Shown: positions 17,698 through 25,591 of the stretch, piece after piece
How the letters are laid out: each line of letters opens with the position of its first letter
How positions within the stretch are numbered: position 1 is the first letter of the stretch
From: an uncultured Pelagibacteraceae bacterium
Lineage (GTDB): Bacteria; Pseudomonadota; Alphaproteobacteria; Pelagibacterales; Pelagibacteraceae
Length of the DNA stretch: 52,957 bases
Assembly (NCBI GenBank): GCA_902609705.1
Contig: CACLSX010000003.1
Location: 1-52,957 of the forward strand
Reading direction: 5' to 3'
The notes under the pieces: model-generated
Told to the model about the DNA's origin: nothing
Database searches by the model: none
Seen by the model: the letters and a program-made list of their open reading frames with translations, nothing else
Program-made: the position numbers and the translations under genes

Positions 17698-17835
17698 TTA
17701 ATTACCGTAAGGTATTCCAACTAATTTTCCATTTTCATTATAAAAATAAAAAAAGTTGGGGTTTATTACTTTTGGCTTTTTTGAAAGCGTTTTAGATTTA
17801 TTTATTGATTTATTTTTTTTTAATTTACGTTTCAC
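17698..17835 (-). CDS. small basic protein candidate (45 aa)
   Basis: A short minus-strand frame convergent with phrB. It starts GTG AAA CGT; AAGAAGG lies just upstream but too close to be an ideal ribosome site. The first half is lysine-rich (KRKLKKNKSINKSK) and the second half looks folded and specific (NPNFFYFYNENGKLVGIPYG). The sharp aromatic/glycine tail is unlike random AT-rich translation, so I consider it probably real, though no family is known to me. Confidence 0.45.
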   Translation of the reverse strand: MKRKLKKNKSINKSKTLSKKPKVINPNFFYFYNENGKLVGIPYGN

Positions 17836-17946
17836 ACCTTCTTAATACTAAAAAAAATTAGGTAAACTATTGATAACTTTTCAACCCAGATATGCATTTA
17901 TTTTTAATCAATAAATTCAAATTAAGTATATCTATTCATTCTACCT

Positions 17947-20538
17947 ATGAAATTATCTGAATTATTTGAGCAAAATGGCTTTGATCTAGGAAATCTAAAA
18001 GAATCTTTTGATTTAATAGATGGAATATCAAAACATATAATAGCTGAAAGTGATGAAGTTTTAGCAAAGCAGCATCAAATTTCAGAAAACATTTATTTTT
18101 TAATTAAAGGCAAAGCTACATTTACCAAGTATTTTGAAACAAAATCTATAACTTTTGCAAAAATAACAAAGCCTGCAACACCATTAGGTATATCTGGACT
18201 TAATCAACCCAATAGATTTATGGGTGAAATATTTATTGAAGGTGGAACAGAATATATCTCGATAAAACTAGATGATTTAAGAGATTTACAACAAAAAAAT
18301 AGTAAACTTATATCAACATTATACTCAGCCATTTCGTTTTTTTCTTTCCAACTGCTTGTCTCTTCAAGAAATTTAAACACTTTGTATAAAGACGATGAAA
18401 TACAAATTTCACCGGGCATCCCATCAGAAAAAAGTATTACAAATATACATAGAATTAAATCTGCTACTTTTTTTTCTACACTTACTGATGATGATTTAGA
18501 AAAGTTTATTAAATCAGGTAATATTAAGATGTATTCATCAAATCAATATATAGTTAAAGAGGGAGATGTTTCTAAAGGTTTAAAGATATTATTAAGTGGT
18601 AAAGTTGATGGCTTATTCCATAACTTTATTAATGGAAAAATAAGAAGAAATTTTAGAACTCTAACTAGAGCTGGTATAGCTCTAACTTTATCTTCCGGAA
18701 AAGGAGATTTTTTTAATCCATATACAATTAAATCTACTAGGGATACAAAAGTTTTACATATTTCTAATGAAGCACTTGAAAATCTGATTATTTCTGATCC
18801 TGAATTATCAATAAAGATTTTCAAAAGACAATTGTGGCAGCTAGGACGTTTCCAACAAAGTGCAACTGGTCTAACAAAATATTCAGCGGAAAACGAATTA
18901 GAATTTGTTAATTTATTATTGAAAGATAATACTGCAAGAATACCTGCTAGCTCTAAGTTATATAGTATTCCACATTTATTGAAGAGTACCCACACTTATG
19001 CAATCGCATTTGATGTAGTTTACGAACTACTTATTAAAGGAAATGAGATAGAAAAATCATTATCTAGTTTAATAAAAGATACCTTAAATAATTTAGAAAG
19101 AGAGTCTCGTTTCCACAGCCAATTAAATATTATTTATAATAGAGTTTCAAATTCTTCTAGTAATTCAGATAAAACAAAATTAAGAGAGTTAACCAATTCA
19201 AATTTCACCAAAGCTTTTGATAATGTTAAATATGTAATTAAGGGTTGGGAAAATTTGCCAGATGAACCAACAAATATTTTTTTCTACAATCACTTAGCAG
19301 CTATAGATGATAATCAGCTTGCAAATGGGCATTCATTTTCAGTCGATAGTCATTTCATCAGCTCAAAAATTTTATATCCAAAATATAATGATGGAGGTCA
19401 ACGTATCGTTAGAACAAGCCGTAACACAGAATTTTGGAGATATAATTATTATGAAAACTTAGATTACATTTTTGTTCATACCCCAGAGTCAGATAAGTTG
19501 GACGAAAGCGAAGAGGAAAAGAAATTAAGAAAACAAAAGCTTTTTGACGAAGCTCAAAAAGTATTTAATCAAAAACAACCAATTGTAATTGCTCCTGAAG
19601 GAACCTCAGAAACAGAGGATAATAAAACAATCACATCTCCAGGACCATTTAAAGCTGGAGCATTTAACCTTGCATTTAAACTTAACCCAAAACCAAAACT
19701 TATTCCAATTGCCCTTGCTAATTTTGATTATCCAGTTTCTAAAACAATATATTCAGCAGTTATTAAGGAGCCAATCACTATAAGTGATCATGTCAAAGAT
19801 CCAGAAAATCAAGATGAAATGAAAAGCTTCTTAGATAATTACAGAACCAAATTTAGATCTTATGTAGAAGAAGCTATTGATTTAGCTAAAAATGTTCAAG
19901 ACAACATAGATAAAATAGAAAATTTGAAAACTAATGTAAATTTAGTTAGTCCAGTTGAAGAAGAGTTTGAACTCGACGTTAGAGAATTAGAACATAATTC
20001 TTTTCAACAGACAAAAACAAATAACAGTGTTGCCTTGTATGGTAGTTCAACTTTTAAAATGTGGGATAATGCCAAAAACGATTTATCAATAAATAATCTT
20101 TATAATTTAGGTTTTGGGGGTTCAACTTTAGTATCTTGTAGAAGATATTTTGATAGATTGGTTGCTCCTTTAAACCCATCTAATCTTTTTTTTTATGCCG
20201 GAGATAATGACATTGGTTATGGAATGGATAGCGATGAATTGTTAAAAGAATTTTTATTATTTTCTAATCAAGTTGAAGAAAAACTACCAAATGCGAAATG
20301 TTTTTTTATATCTATTAAACCTAGTCCTTTTAGAAGGGATCTTATGACAACAATTTTAGATGCGAATTCAAAGATAAAAAAACACTTAACCAATTTAAAA
20401 ATGTGGGATTATGTTGATATTACAACACCCATGATAAATGCTGGTTATGATAAGTTTTACGATGAAGATCCACTACATATGAATGAACTTGGATATAGTT
20501 TATTAAGTAAGCTTGTAAGAGATAAAATTTACAATTAA
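17947..20538 (+). CDS. cNMP-binding-like x2 / PlsC acyltransferase / SGNH hydrolase fusion
   Basis: An 863-aa four-part cytoplasmic protein. Residues about 25-110 and 170-280 are two cyclic-nucleotide-binding-like beta barrels (EGDVSKGLKILLSGKVDGLF in the second); neither shows the canonical phosphate-binding Glu/Arg cassette, so ligand binding is doubtful. Residues about 435-640 are a PlsC-type acyltransferase with H-x4-D (His449, Asp454) and a PEGTS motif (550-554). Residues about 695-863 are an SGNH hydrolase with GSS (699-701, Ser700 or Ser701), the GFGG block (722-725), GDND (752-755) and the catalytic Asp841/His844 pair. All catalytic residues are present. The likely role is acyl transfer and acyl removal on a lipid or similar substrate under ligand control. 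No membrane helix is evident. Confidence 0.85.
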   Translation: MKLSELFEQNGFDLGNLKESFDLIDGISKHIIAESDEVLAKQHQISENIYFLIKGKATFTKYFETKSITFAKITKPATPLGISGLNQPNRFMGEIFIEGGTEYISIKLDDLRDLQQKNSKLISTLYSAISFFSFQLLVSSRNLNTLYKDDEIQISPGIPSEKSITNIHRIKSATFFSTLTDDDLEKFIKSGNIKMYSSNQYIVKEGDVSKGLKILLSGKVDGLFHNFINGKIRRNFRTLTRAGIALTLSSGKGDFFNPYTIKSTRDTKVLHISNEALENLIISDPELSIKIFKRQLWQLGRFQQSATGLTKYSAENELEFVNLLLKDNTARIPASSKLYSIPHLLKSTHTYAIAFDVVYELLIKGNEIEKSLSSLIKDTLNNLERESRFHSQLNIIYNRVSNSSSNSDKTKLRELTNSNFTKAFDNVKYVIKGWENLPDEPTNIFFYNHLAAIDDNQLANGHSFSVDSHFISSKILYPKYNDGGQRIVRTSRNTEFWRYNYYENLDYIFVHTPESDKLDESEEEKKLRKQKLFDEAQKVFNQKQPIVIAPEGTSETEDNKTITSPGPFKAGAFNLAFKLNPKPKLIPIALANFDYPVSKTIYSAVIKEPITISDHVKDPENQDEMKSFLDNYRTKFRSYVEEAIDLAKNVQDNIDKIENLKTNVNLVSPVEEEFELDVRELEHNSFQQTKTNNSVALYGSSTFKMWDNAKNDLSINNLYNLGFGGSTLVSCRRYFDRLVAPLNPSNLFFYAGDNDIGYGMDSDELLKEFLLFSNQVEEKLPNAKCFFISIKPSPFRRDLMTTILDANSKIKKHLTNLKMWDYVDITTPMINAGYDKFYDEDPLHMNELGYSLLSKLVRDKIYN

Positions 20539-20546
20539 TATTTTTA

Positions 20547-21092
20547 ATGAGTTTTAAAAAATATCTATGGAAATGTAGATTGTTAGTCCTCAATACGCCT
20601 AATTACAGCCATCCAGAATATAAAAGATCAAAAGATTTATACCAAAAAGAAATTAAAGGTTTTCATAAAAGATATATAAAATTAGTTACAAAATTAGATA
20701 AATCAAAAAAATTTAAAGTTACTTTAATTGGTTTTGATGGCACAAAAAAAATTGAGTTAGATAAAGTATATACAAAAAAAATCTTTGATATAGTTGATAA
20801 AATGCCAATGAATAAACTAATCAAAGATAAAAAATTTAAACCATTAAATCTTTCTTTATTTTCAGATTATAAACCAGAGACAACCTTAAAGGGCTTAGGA
20901 TTTAAAGATAAAGAAAAAGCATTGTTTACTGTTTCAGCCATAAAAAAGAGACCAATAAAATATCAAGTAAATGTTATTGCAACTATGCTAGGTAGGGCTA
21001 AGAATCATCCAAATAAAACAAAAGACATGAATGATGCAATAATTGTATTTAACAAATGGATGGAAAATTATAAGAAAAATAAAAAAAAATGA
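20547..21092 (+). CDS. uncharacterised basic protein with DUF4174-like N-terminal part
   Basis: A 181-aa lysine-rich protein. The first ~85 residues (RLLVLNTPNYSHPEYKRSKD... VTLIGFDGTKKIELDKVYTK) resemble the DUF4174 thioredoxin-like domain. The remaining part (TLKGLGFKDKEKALFTVSAI, then QVNVIATMLGRAKNHPNKTK) is helical and not known to me by function. No signal peptide is present, although DUF4174 proteins are often secreted. It starts 8 bases after the acyltransferase fusion and overlaps the next small gene (ATGA). Confidence 0.65.
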   Translation: MSFKKYLWKCRLLVLNTPNYSHPEYKRSKDLYQKEIKGFHKRYIKLVTKLDKSKKFKVTLIGFDGTKKIELDKVYTKKIFDIVDKMPMNKLIKDKKFKPLNLSLFSDYKPETTLKGLGFKDKEKALFTVSAIKKRPIKYQVNVIATMLGRAKNHPNKTKDMNDAIIVFNKWMENYKKNKKK

Positions 21093-21286
21093 TTGAATTT
21101 TTATTTAAAGTATCGCTTTTAATCCTTGGTTTAATAGTAATTAGGTTTGGTATAATTCAGATTAGAAAGTACAAAAAGGGAGAAATTAGATCAAAGAATA
21201 ATATTTTTAGTCAAATTTCATTTTTAATTTTCTTTGCAGCAATTATAGGGTTGGTTATTTATTCAATATTAGGCTTACTTGATTAA
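21089..21286 (+). CDS. small two-helix membrane protein
   Basis: A 65-aa protein with two hydrophobic helices (LFKVSLLILGLIVIRFGIIQ and ISFLIFFAAIIGLVIYSILG) joined by a basic loop (RKYKKGEIRSKNN). Function unknown. It is translationally coupled to the upstream gene by a 4-base overlap. Confidence 0.65.
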   Translation: MIEFLFKVSLLILGLIVIRFGIIQIRKYKKGEIRSKNNIFSQISFLIFFAAIIGLVIYSILGLLD

Positions 21287-21330
21287 GCTAATTTATCTCA
21301 TATTATAATTTTTAAATTCTAATAAAGAGC

Positions 21331-22764
21331 TTGATTATGAAAAAATTTATCTTCATTTTTCTCAGTATTTTAACAATATTTAATTATGCAAACGCTAAAG
21401 ATTTTTTCTTAAATATAACTGATCAAATAGTAGAAAATGAGTTTCGATTAAGCTATGGAGTTTCAGTTACTGATGTTAACAAAGATAATAAATATGATTT
21501 TGTGGTAACAGGCTTTGGTTTTAAAAATCTTGCTCTTTCTTATAAAGATGGAAAATTAATAAATATTGTAAACGAAAAAATATTTACAGATGAAGAGAGA
21601 AGAACAATTGGTGTTGCCGCATGTGATATCGATCAAGATGGCTATGAGGAAATATATTTTTTAAATACTGATACATACAGTGGATCAAAAATTTATTCTG
21701 ATCGACTAATAGATTTAAATAACAATAAATTCGAAGATTTATTTGAAAAAGAAATCAATCAAAGTGAATTAAACTTAACTGCAGGTAGGTCAGTTGTTTG
21801 TGTAGATAGAAATGGTGATGGTGCATATGGTATTTATGTTGCAAATTATGGAGGTCCTACTCGATTTTATGAATTAATTAGAGATCGAATAAAAGATCAA
21901 GCTAAATCATTATCAATTGATAAAATTACAGGCGGCAGAGCTATTGTGTCAGGACATATTCTTTCAGATAGATCTGATATTTTTGCAGCAAATGAAAGAG
22001 GTGATAACTTTTTATACTATAATTCTAAGGGATCTTTCCAAGATGTTGCTGAAGAGTATGCGGTTCAAGATAGGTTTGAAAATGGTAGAGGCACAGCACT
22101 GAGTGATCTTTTGTATAGAGGAAGATTAGATATTTTATCTTCAAACTGGGATGGAATGCATAGAGCATATGTTTTAGATGGAGATAAATTTAAAGATATA
22201 TCAACCTCTCCGTATAACGATCCTACAAAAATAAGAACAGTTATTTCAGCTGATTTTGATAATGATGGATATGATGAAATTTTCATGAATAATATTGGAG
22301 AACCAAATAAACTTTTCAAAGTTTTAGAAGGTGGAGTATTTAAAGAAATTAAAATGGAAAATGGTTTAGAGACTGTTGGTCTTGGAACTGGAGCAGCTGT
22401 TGCAGACGTTGATGGCGATGGAATTTTAGAGCTATTAGTTTCTCACGGAGAGTCAGGCTTTCAACCTTTAACTTTATATAAAGCAGATGTACAAAATTTT
22501 AATTATCTACGTATTAAACCACTTAATCAGTATGGAGCTCCAGCAAGAGGGGCAACAGTAACAATGAAATCTAATAAAAGAATTCACTCAAAAACAATAG
22601 ATGCAGGCTCAGGATATCTTTGTCAGATGGAACCCGTTGCTCATTATGGAATAAGAAAAGGTGAAAAAGAATTTAAAGTTGAAATTAAATGGACTGATGG
22701 ATCAATAGAAACATTTGATATTGATGAATTAAATAAAACTTACGAATTTAGACAAAAATTATAG
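21331..22764 (+). CDS. secreted FG-GAP/VCBS repeat protein with ASPIC/UnbV domain
   Basis: A 477-aa exported protein. The signal peptide ends near NYANA (MIMKKFIFIFLSILTIFNYA; the second Met may be the true start). Repeated calcium-type loops appear along the chain: DVNKDNKYD, DIDQDGYEE, DRNGDGAYG, DFDNDGYDE, DVDGDGILE, which predict a beta propeller. The last ~85 residues (YLRIKPLNQYGAPARGATV and EIKWTDGSIETFDI) match the ASPIC/UnbV (CRTAC1-like) domain. Such proteins are periplasmic or surface calcium-binding adhesin-like proteins; the ligand is unknown. Confidence 0.85.
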   Translation: MIMKKFIFIFLSILTIFNYANAKDFFLNITDQIVENEFRLSYGVSVTDVNKDNKYDFVVTGFGFKNLALSYKDGKLINIVNEKIFTDEERRTIGVAACDIDQDGYEEIYFLNTDTYSGSKIYSDRLIDLNNNKFEDLFEKEINQSELNLTAGRSVVCVDRNGDGAYGIYVANYGGPTRFYELIRDRIKDQAKSLSIDKITGGRAIVSGHILSDRSDIFAANERGDNFLYYNSKGSFQDVAEEYAVQDRFENGRGTALSDLLYRGRLDILSSNWDGMHRAYVLDGDKFKDISTSPYNDPTKIRTVISADFDNDGYDEIFMNNIGEPNKLFKVLEGGVFKEIKMENGLETVGLGTGAAVADVDGDGILELLVSHGESGFQPLTLYKADVQNFNYLRIKPLNQYGAPARGATVTMKSNKRIHSKTIDAGSGYLCQMEPVAHYGIRKGEKEFKVEIKWTDGSIETFDIDELNKTYEFRQKL

Positions 22765-22800
22765 GACAATACTACTCATTATATAGTGTTGAAAAATTAT

Positions 22801-22823
22801 TAAGCTTTTATATATCAAGCTTA
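22801..22823 (+). promoter_or_regulatory. short inverted repeat overlapping a start codon
   Basis: TAAGCTT and AAGCTTA form seven pairs around a 9-base AT loop; the last A is the first base of the ATG at 22823. In mRNA this could hide the start of the 47-aa gene. It may also be chance in AT-rich DNA. Confidence 0.25.
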
Positions 22824-22966
22824 TGATTATTTGTTCTTTATCATTATTGGCATTATTTGTTTCAGGAATTGTAATGTATCTTTTTAGAGAACCATCTGAA
22901 GAAGAAATAAAAAAATTCAATAACAAAACTCAAGACCGAAGTAACTGGTCAAATATGGGTTTTTAA
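22823..22966 (+). CDS. small membrane protein candidate (47 aa)
   Basis: A frame of 47 codons with an N-terminal hydrophobic helix (MIICSLSLLALFVSGIVMYL) and a short charged tail (REPSEEEIKKFNNKTQDRSN). It ends 11 bases before the next gene. The helix-plus-acidic-tail organisation looks like a real small inner-membrane protein. No family is recognised. Confidence 0.5.
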   Translation: MIICSLSLLALFVSGIVMYLFREPSEEEIKKFNNKTQDRSNWSNMGF

Positions 22967-22977
22967 ATCATTAATTA

Positions 22978-23679
22978 ATGTACAGTATTAAAAATATACT
23001 TAGTCTTATTATATTTGTAATTTTTTTTTCAATTCCAATAAATTCAGCAAATTCTCAAGAAAAAAACTATTATCAAGATATTGTTAATGACTGGAATAAA
23101 ATTTTCCCAGACAGAAATAGAAATGCGGCAGGTCCTAAATTTTTTAAATATATAATTGATAAAGATATCTCGTATGAAGATTTTGTAGAATATAATAAAT
23201 TATATTGTGCAGTATCAGGTTCTTTAATAAGTCCAAATGCTGTTCCAGAGTATGTTTATTTAACTGAAAACAATACAGGCAAAAAGATATGTGGTGAATA
23301 TTATAGATGCTGCATTCCATGTTCCTGTGATTTAATGAAATATTCAAAAACAACTAAAATGAAACATAAATTTAAAGGCATAGAAAAAGAATTTTATGTT
23401 TTCACAATTGAAAATCCATGTGGGAAAAAAGATTTTCCAGAGAGAGTAAACAAAAAATATTTTTGTAATGGCAATGATTTAGATACGAAACAAGTTTCAG
23501 TAGTAGATGGAAAACTGGTCATTGGTTTATTACACAAAGCCAAAACCTGCACTCAATATAATGTTAATGCCATAGACAGGCACCAGGTGACAGGCAGATA
23601 TTGTACACTTAGAAATAATACTCCATTAGATCAGCTTCAGTCAGGCATGGGAGATATATTCATTAAACTTGCAAGATAA
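22978..23679 (+). CDS. secreted cysteine-rich protein of unknown function
   Basis: A 233-aa protein with a clear signal peptide (IKNILSLIIFVIFFSIPINS, cut near SANS). The mature part has ten cysteines, including a cluster GEYYRCCIPCSCDLMKY and later NPCGKK, YFCNG, KTCTQY and RYCTL, which suggests several disulfides or a metal site in the periplasm. No known domain is recognised. Confidence 0.7.
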   Translation: MYSIKNILSLIIFVIFFSIPINSANSQEKNYYQDIVNDWNKIFPDRNRNAAGPKFFKYIIDKDISYEDFVEYNKLYCAVSGSLISPNAVPEYVYLTENNTGKKICGEYYRCCIPCSCDLMKYSKTTKMKHKFKGIEKEFYVFTIENPCGKKDFPERVNKKYFCNGNDLDTKQVSVVDGKLVIGLLHKAKTCTQYNVNAIDRHQVTGRYCTLRNNTPLDQLQSGMGDIFIKLAR

Positions 23680-23703
23680 TAACAAGATTATATATTCATC
23701 AAA

Positions 23704-23973
23704 ATGGTATTGTATAACGAAAAAATTAAACACCTTAGTTGTTCTGATTTAAGGGTATTTTTGAAAAGATTGGTCAAGGATAAGATAGAAAAAGAATGGA
23801 CCGAGGACTTTATTGATAATATGAACCTCGTAATAATCCCAAGAATGACAATAAAAAGACGTTATGAGAATAAGGGTATAGATATGTCAAGACTGATTGA
23901 TAATCCTACTTACTATCAGCATGTCAAAAAGAGTGTCGACCCCCGAGGCAATCTTGAATTTAAAGATCGATAA
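23704..23973 (+). CDS. small hypothetical protein
   Basis: An 89-aa soluble, charged protein, predicted mostly helical in its first half (LRVFLKRLVKDKIEKEWTED). No signal peptide, membrane helix or known motif. The last ~20 codons use more C and G (gtcgacccccgaggc) than the neighbours. A run of Ts follows the stop codon. Function unknown. Confidence 0.6.
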   Translation: MVLYNEKIKHLSCSDLRVFLKRLVKDKIEKEWTEDFIDNMNLVIIPRMTIKRRYENKGIDMSRLIDNPTYYQHVKKSVDPRGNLEFKDR

Positions 23974-24062
23974 TTTTTTTTTCGATACGCCAATTTAATC
24001 CCTAGCACTGCATTCATATTTTCTATAAGCTGCTTTAAAAAAAACAAACTTAAGAGGGAAAT

Positions 24063-25037
24063 ATGAACAAATATTTTAAAATAATTGTTGTTTTATTATC
24101 GTCTCTATTTCTAAGTTTCTCAGCAAATTCAACTGAAGTAAAATTTGGACACGTAGGAAAACCTGGATCTTTATTTTCTGCATCAGTTGATCATTTTGCT
24201 AAACTTGCAAATGAGAGATTAGGCAGCAAAGGAAAAGTAACTGTTTTTGGTTCTTCGCAACTTGGTAAAGACAAACAAGGAATGCAAAAACTAAAATTAG
24301 GTACAGTTAACATGTGGTTACCTTCATCAGTAATGGCATCTATTCATGATGAGTTTGGTGTATTTGATATGCCTTTCATAATTAAAGACAGAAAACACAT
24401 GAATAAAGTTGAAAGCCAAGTTTTACCAGGAATGTTTAAAAATCTTGAAGATAAAACTGGATACAAAGTTATTGCTGTTTGGGAAAATGGATTTAGACAT
24501 ATCACAAACAACACTAGACCAATTAACACTCCAGGTGACTTAAAAGGAATTAAATTAAGAACACCTAAATCAAAATGGAGAGTTAAAATGTTCCAATCAT
24601 ATGGTGCAAACCCAACTCCAATGTCTTTCTCAGAAGTATTTACTGCTTTGAAAACAGGAACTATGGATGGACAAGAAAACCCATATGCTCAGATTGCTAG
24701 TGCTAAATTCCAAGAAGTTCAAAAATATTTATCAATCACAGGTCACGTTTACACTCCTGCTTATGTAACAGTACATAAAGACCACTGGAGCAAACTTCCT
24801 GCAGATGTACAAAGTATTTTAGAGCAAGCTGCTAAAGATACGCAAAAATTTGTGTACGCTGAAGCTGCTAATCTTGAAAAATCTTTATTGGGAGTTATCA
24901 AATCAGCTGGAGTTCAAGTTAACGAAGCTGACAAAGGTGCTTTCATTAGTGCAAGTAAAGGAATATACGATCAATTCGCGTCAGAAGTACCAACTGGTGG
25001 TGCGTTAATTGATAAAGTATCGTCTTTAGCAAATTAA
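24063..25037 (+). CDS. dctP: TRAP transporter substrate-binding protein
   Basis: A 324-aa periplasmic binding protein of the DctP family. The signal peptide ends near FSANST. The core GIKLRTPKSKW holds the conserved arginine that pairs with a substrate carboxylate, followed by SFSEVFTALKTGTMDGQENP, the family hallmark. It delivers a carboxylate to the DctQM permease, using an ion gradient. AGAGGGAA lies just before the ATG. A strong hairpin separates it from dctQ. The substrate is unknown; the downstream CoA genes suggest an acid broken down as a CoA thioester. Confidence 0.92.
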   Translation: MNKYFKIIVVLLSSLFLSFSANSTEVKFGHVGKPGSLFSASVDHFAKLANERLGSKGKVTVFGSSQLGKDKQGMQKLKLGTVNMWLPSSVMASIHDEFGVFDMPFIIKDRKHMNKVESQVLPGMFKNLEDKTGYKVIAVWENGFRHITNNTRPINTPGDLKGIKLRTPKSKWRVKMFQSYGANPTPMSFSEVFTALKTGTMDGQENPYAQIASAKFQEVQKYLSITGHVYTPAYVTVHKDHWSKLPADVQSILEQAAKDTQKFVYAEAANLEKSLLGVIKSAGVQVNEADKGAFISASKGIYDQFASEVPTGGALIDKVSSLAN

Positions 25038-25049
25038 CATAATTTGTAA

Positions 25050-25072
25050 CAGGCCCTCTACCAGAGGGCCTG
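25050..25072 (+). promoter_or_regulatory. hairpin between dctP and dctQ, followed by an A-tract
   Basis: Perfect 10-bp stem CAGGCCCTCT/AGAGGGCCTG with loop ACC, 13 bases after the dctP stop. It is followed by ten As, not Ts, so it is not a standard terminator on this strand. More likely it protects the dctP mRNA 3' end. Its right arm carries AGAGGG, the only Shine-Dalgarno-like sequence before the dctQ ATG at 25082. Confidence 0.75.
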
Positions 25073-25081
25073 AAAAAAAAA

Positions 25082-25591
25082 ATGACATTGCAAAAATTTA
25101 TAAATTCTTACGAAAAAATATTAAAACTAATACTGTTTATAATGATGGTAGCATTAGCAGTAACAGTTTTACTTGGTGTTACTTTCCGTTTTGCTGGCAG
25201 TGCTTTAGTTTGGTATGACGAGGTTGCAGCTGTTCAGCTTGCTTGGATAACCTATTATGGTTCAGCCTATGCTGCTTTAAAAGGTTCTCATATAAGTGTT
25301 CCAAGTATTTTCAAAGCCTTTCCATTAGTACTTAGAAAAATTTTCTTTGTAGTGTCAAAATTAGTCGTTTATGGTTTTCTAATATTATTGGCTTACTATG
25401 GTTATTTAGTTTTAACTCTTATAACAGGAGAAACCTTAGTAACATTAGAGTGGGTTCCGCAAACTTTTGTGCAATCAGTTATTCCAATTGCATCATGTTT
25501 ATTTATTTTATCTGAAACTTTAAGAATTCCTGAAGACTATAAAAATTTAGTTCTTCAAACAACAGGTGACGAGCAAACAGGAGATATTTAA
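25082..25591 (+). CDS. dctQ: TRAP transporter small permease subunit
   Basis: A 169-aa membrane protein with four hydrophobic helices, the DctQ layout. VTVLLGVTFRFAGSALVWYDEVA is split around the conserved W-x-D/E segment after TM2's start, typical of this subunit. It pairs with DctM. The ATG follows an A-tract with no free Shine-Dalgarno site, and the stop overlaps dctM (TAATG). Confidence 0.88.
   Translation: MTLQKFINSYEKILKLILFIMMVALAVTVLLGVTFRFAGSALVWYDEVAAVQLAWITYYGSAYAALKGSHISVPSIFKAFPLVLRKIFFVVSKLVVYGFLILLAYYGYLVLTLITGETLVTLEWVPQTFVQSVIPIASCLFILSETLRIPEDYKNLVLQTTGDEQTGDI

Noticed and set aside
18543..18995. 150-codon minus-strand frame inside the acyltransferase fusion
   Set aside because: It lies wholly within a gene with recognisable domains and shows no domain of its own; it is a shadow of the plus-strand coding sequence.
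25050..25080. Intrinsic terminator between dctP and dctQ
   Set aside because: The stem is followed by As on the plus strand and has no T-run on the correct side for either direction, so it is listed as a stabilising hairpin.
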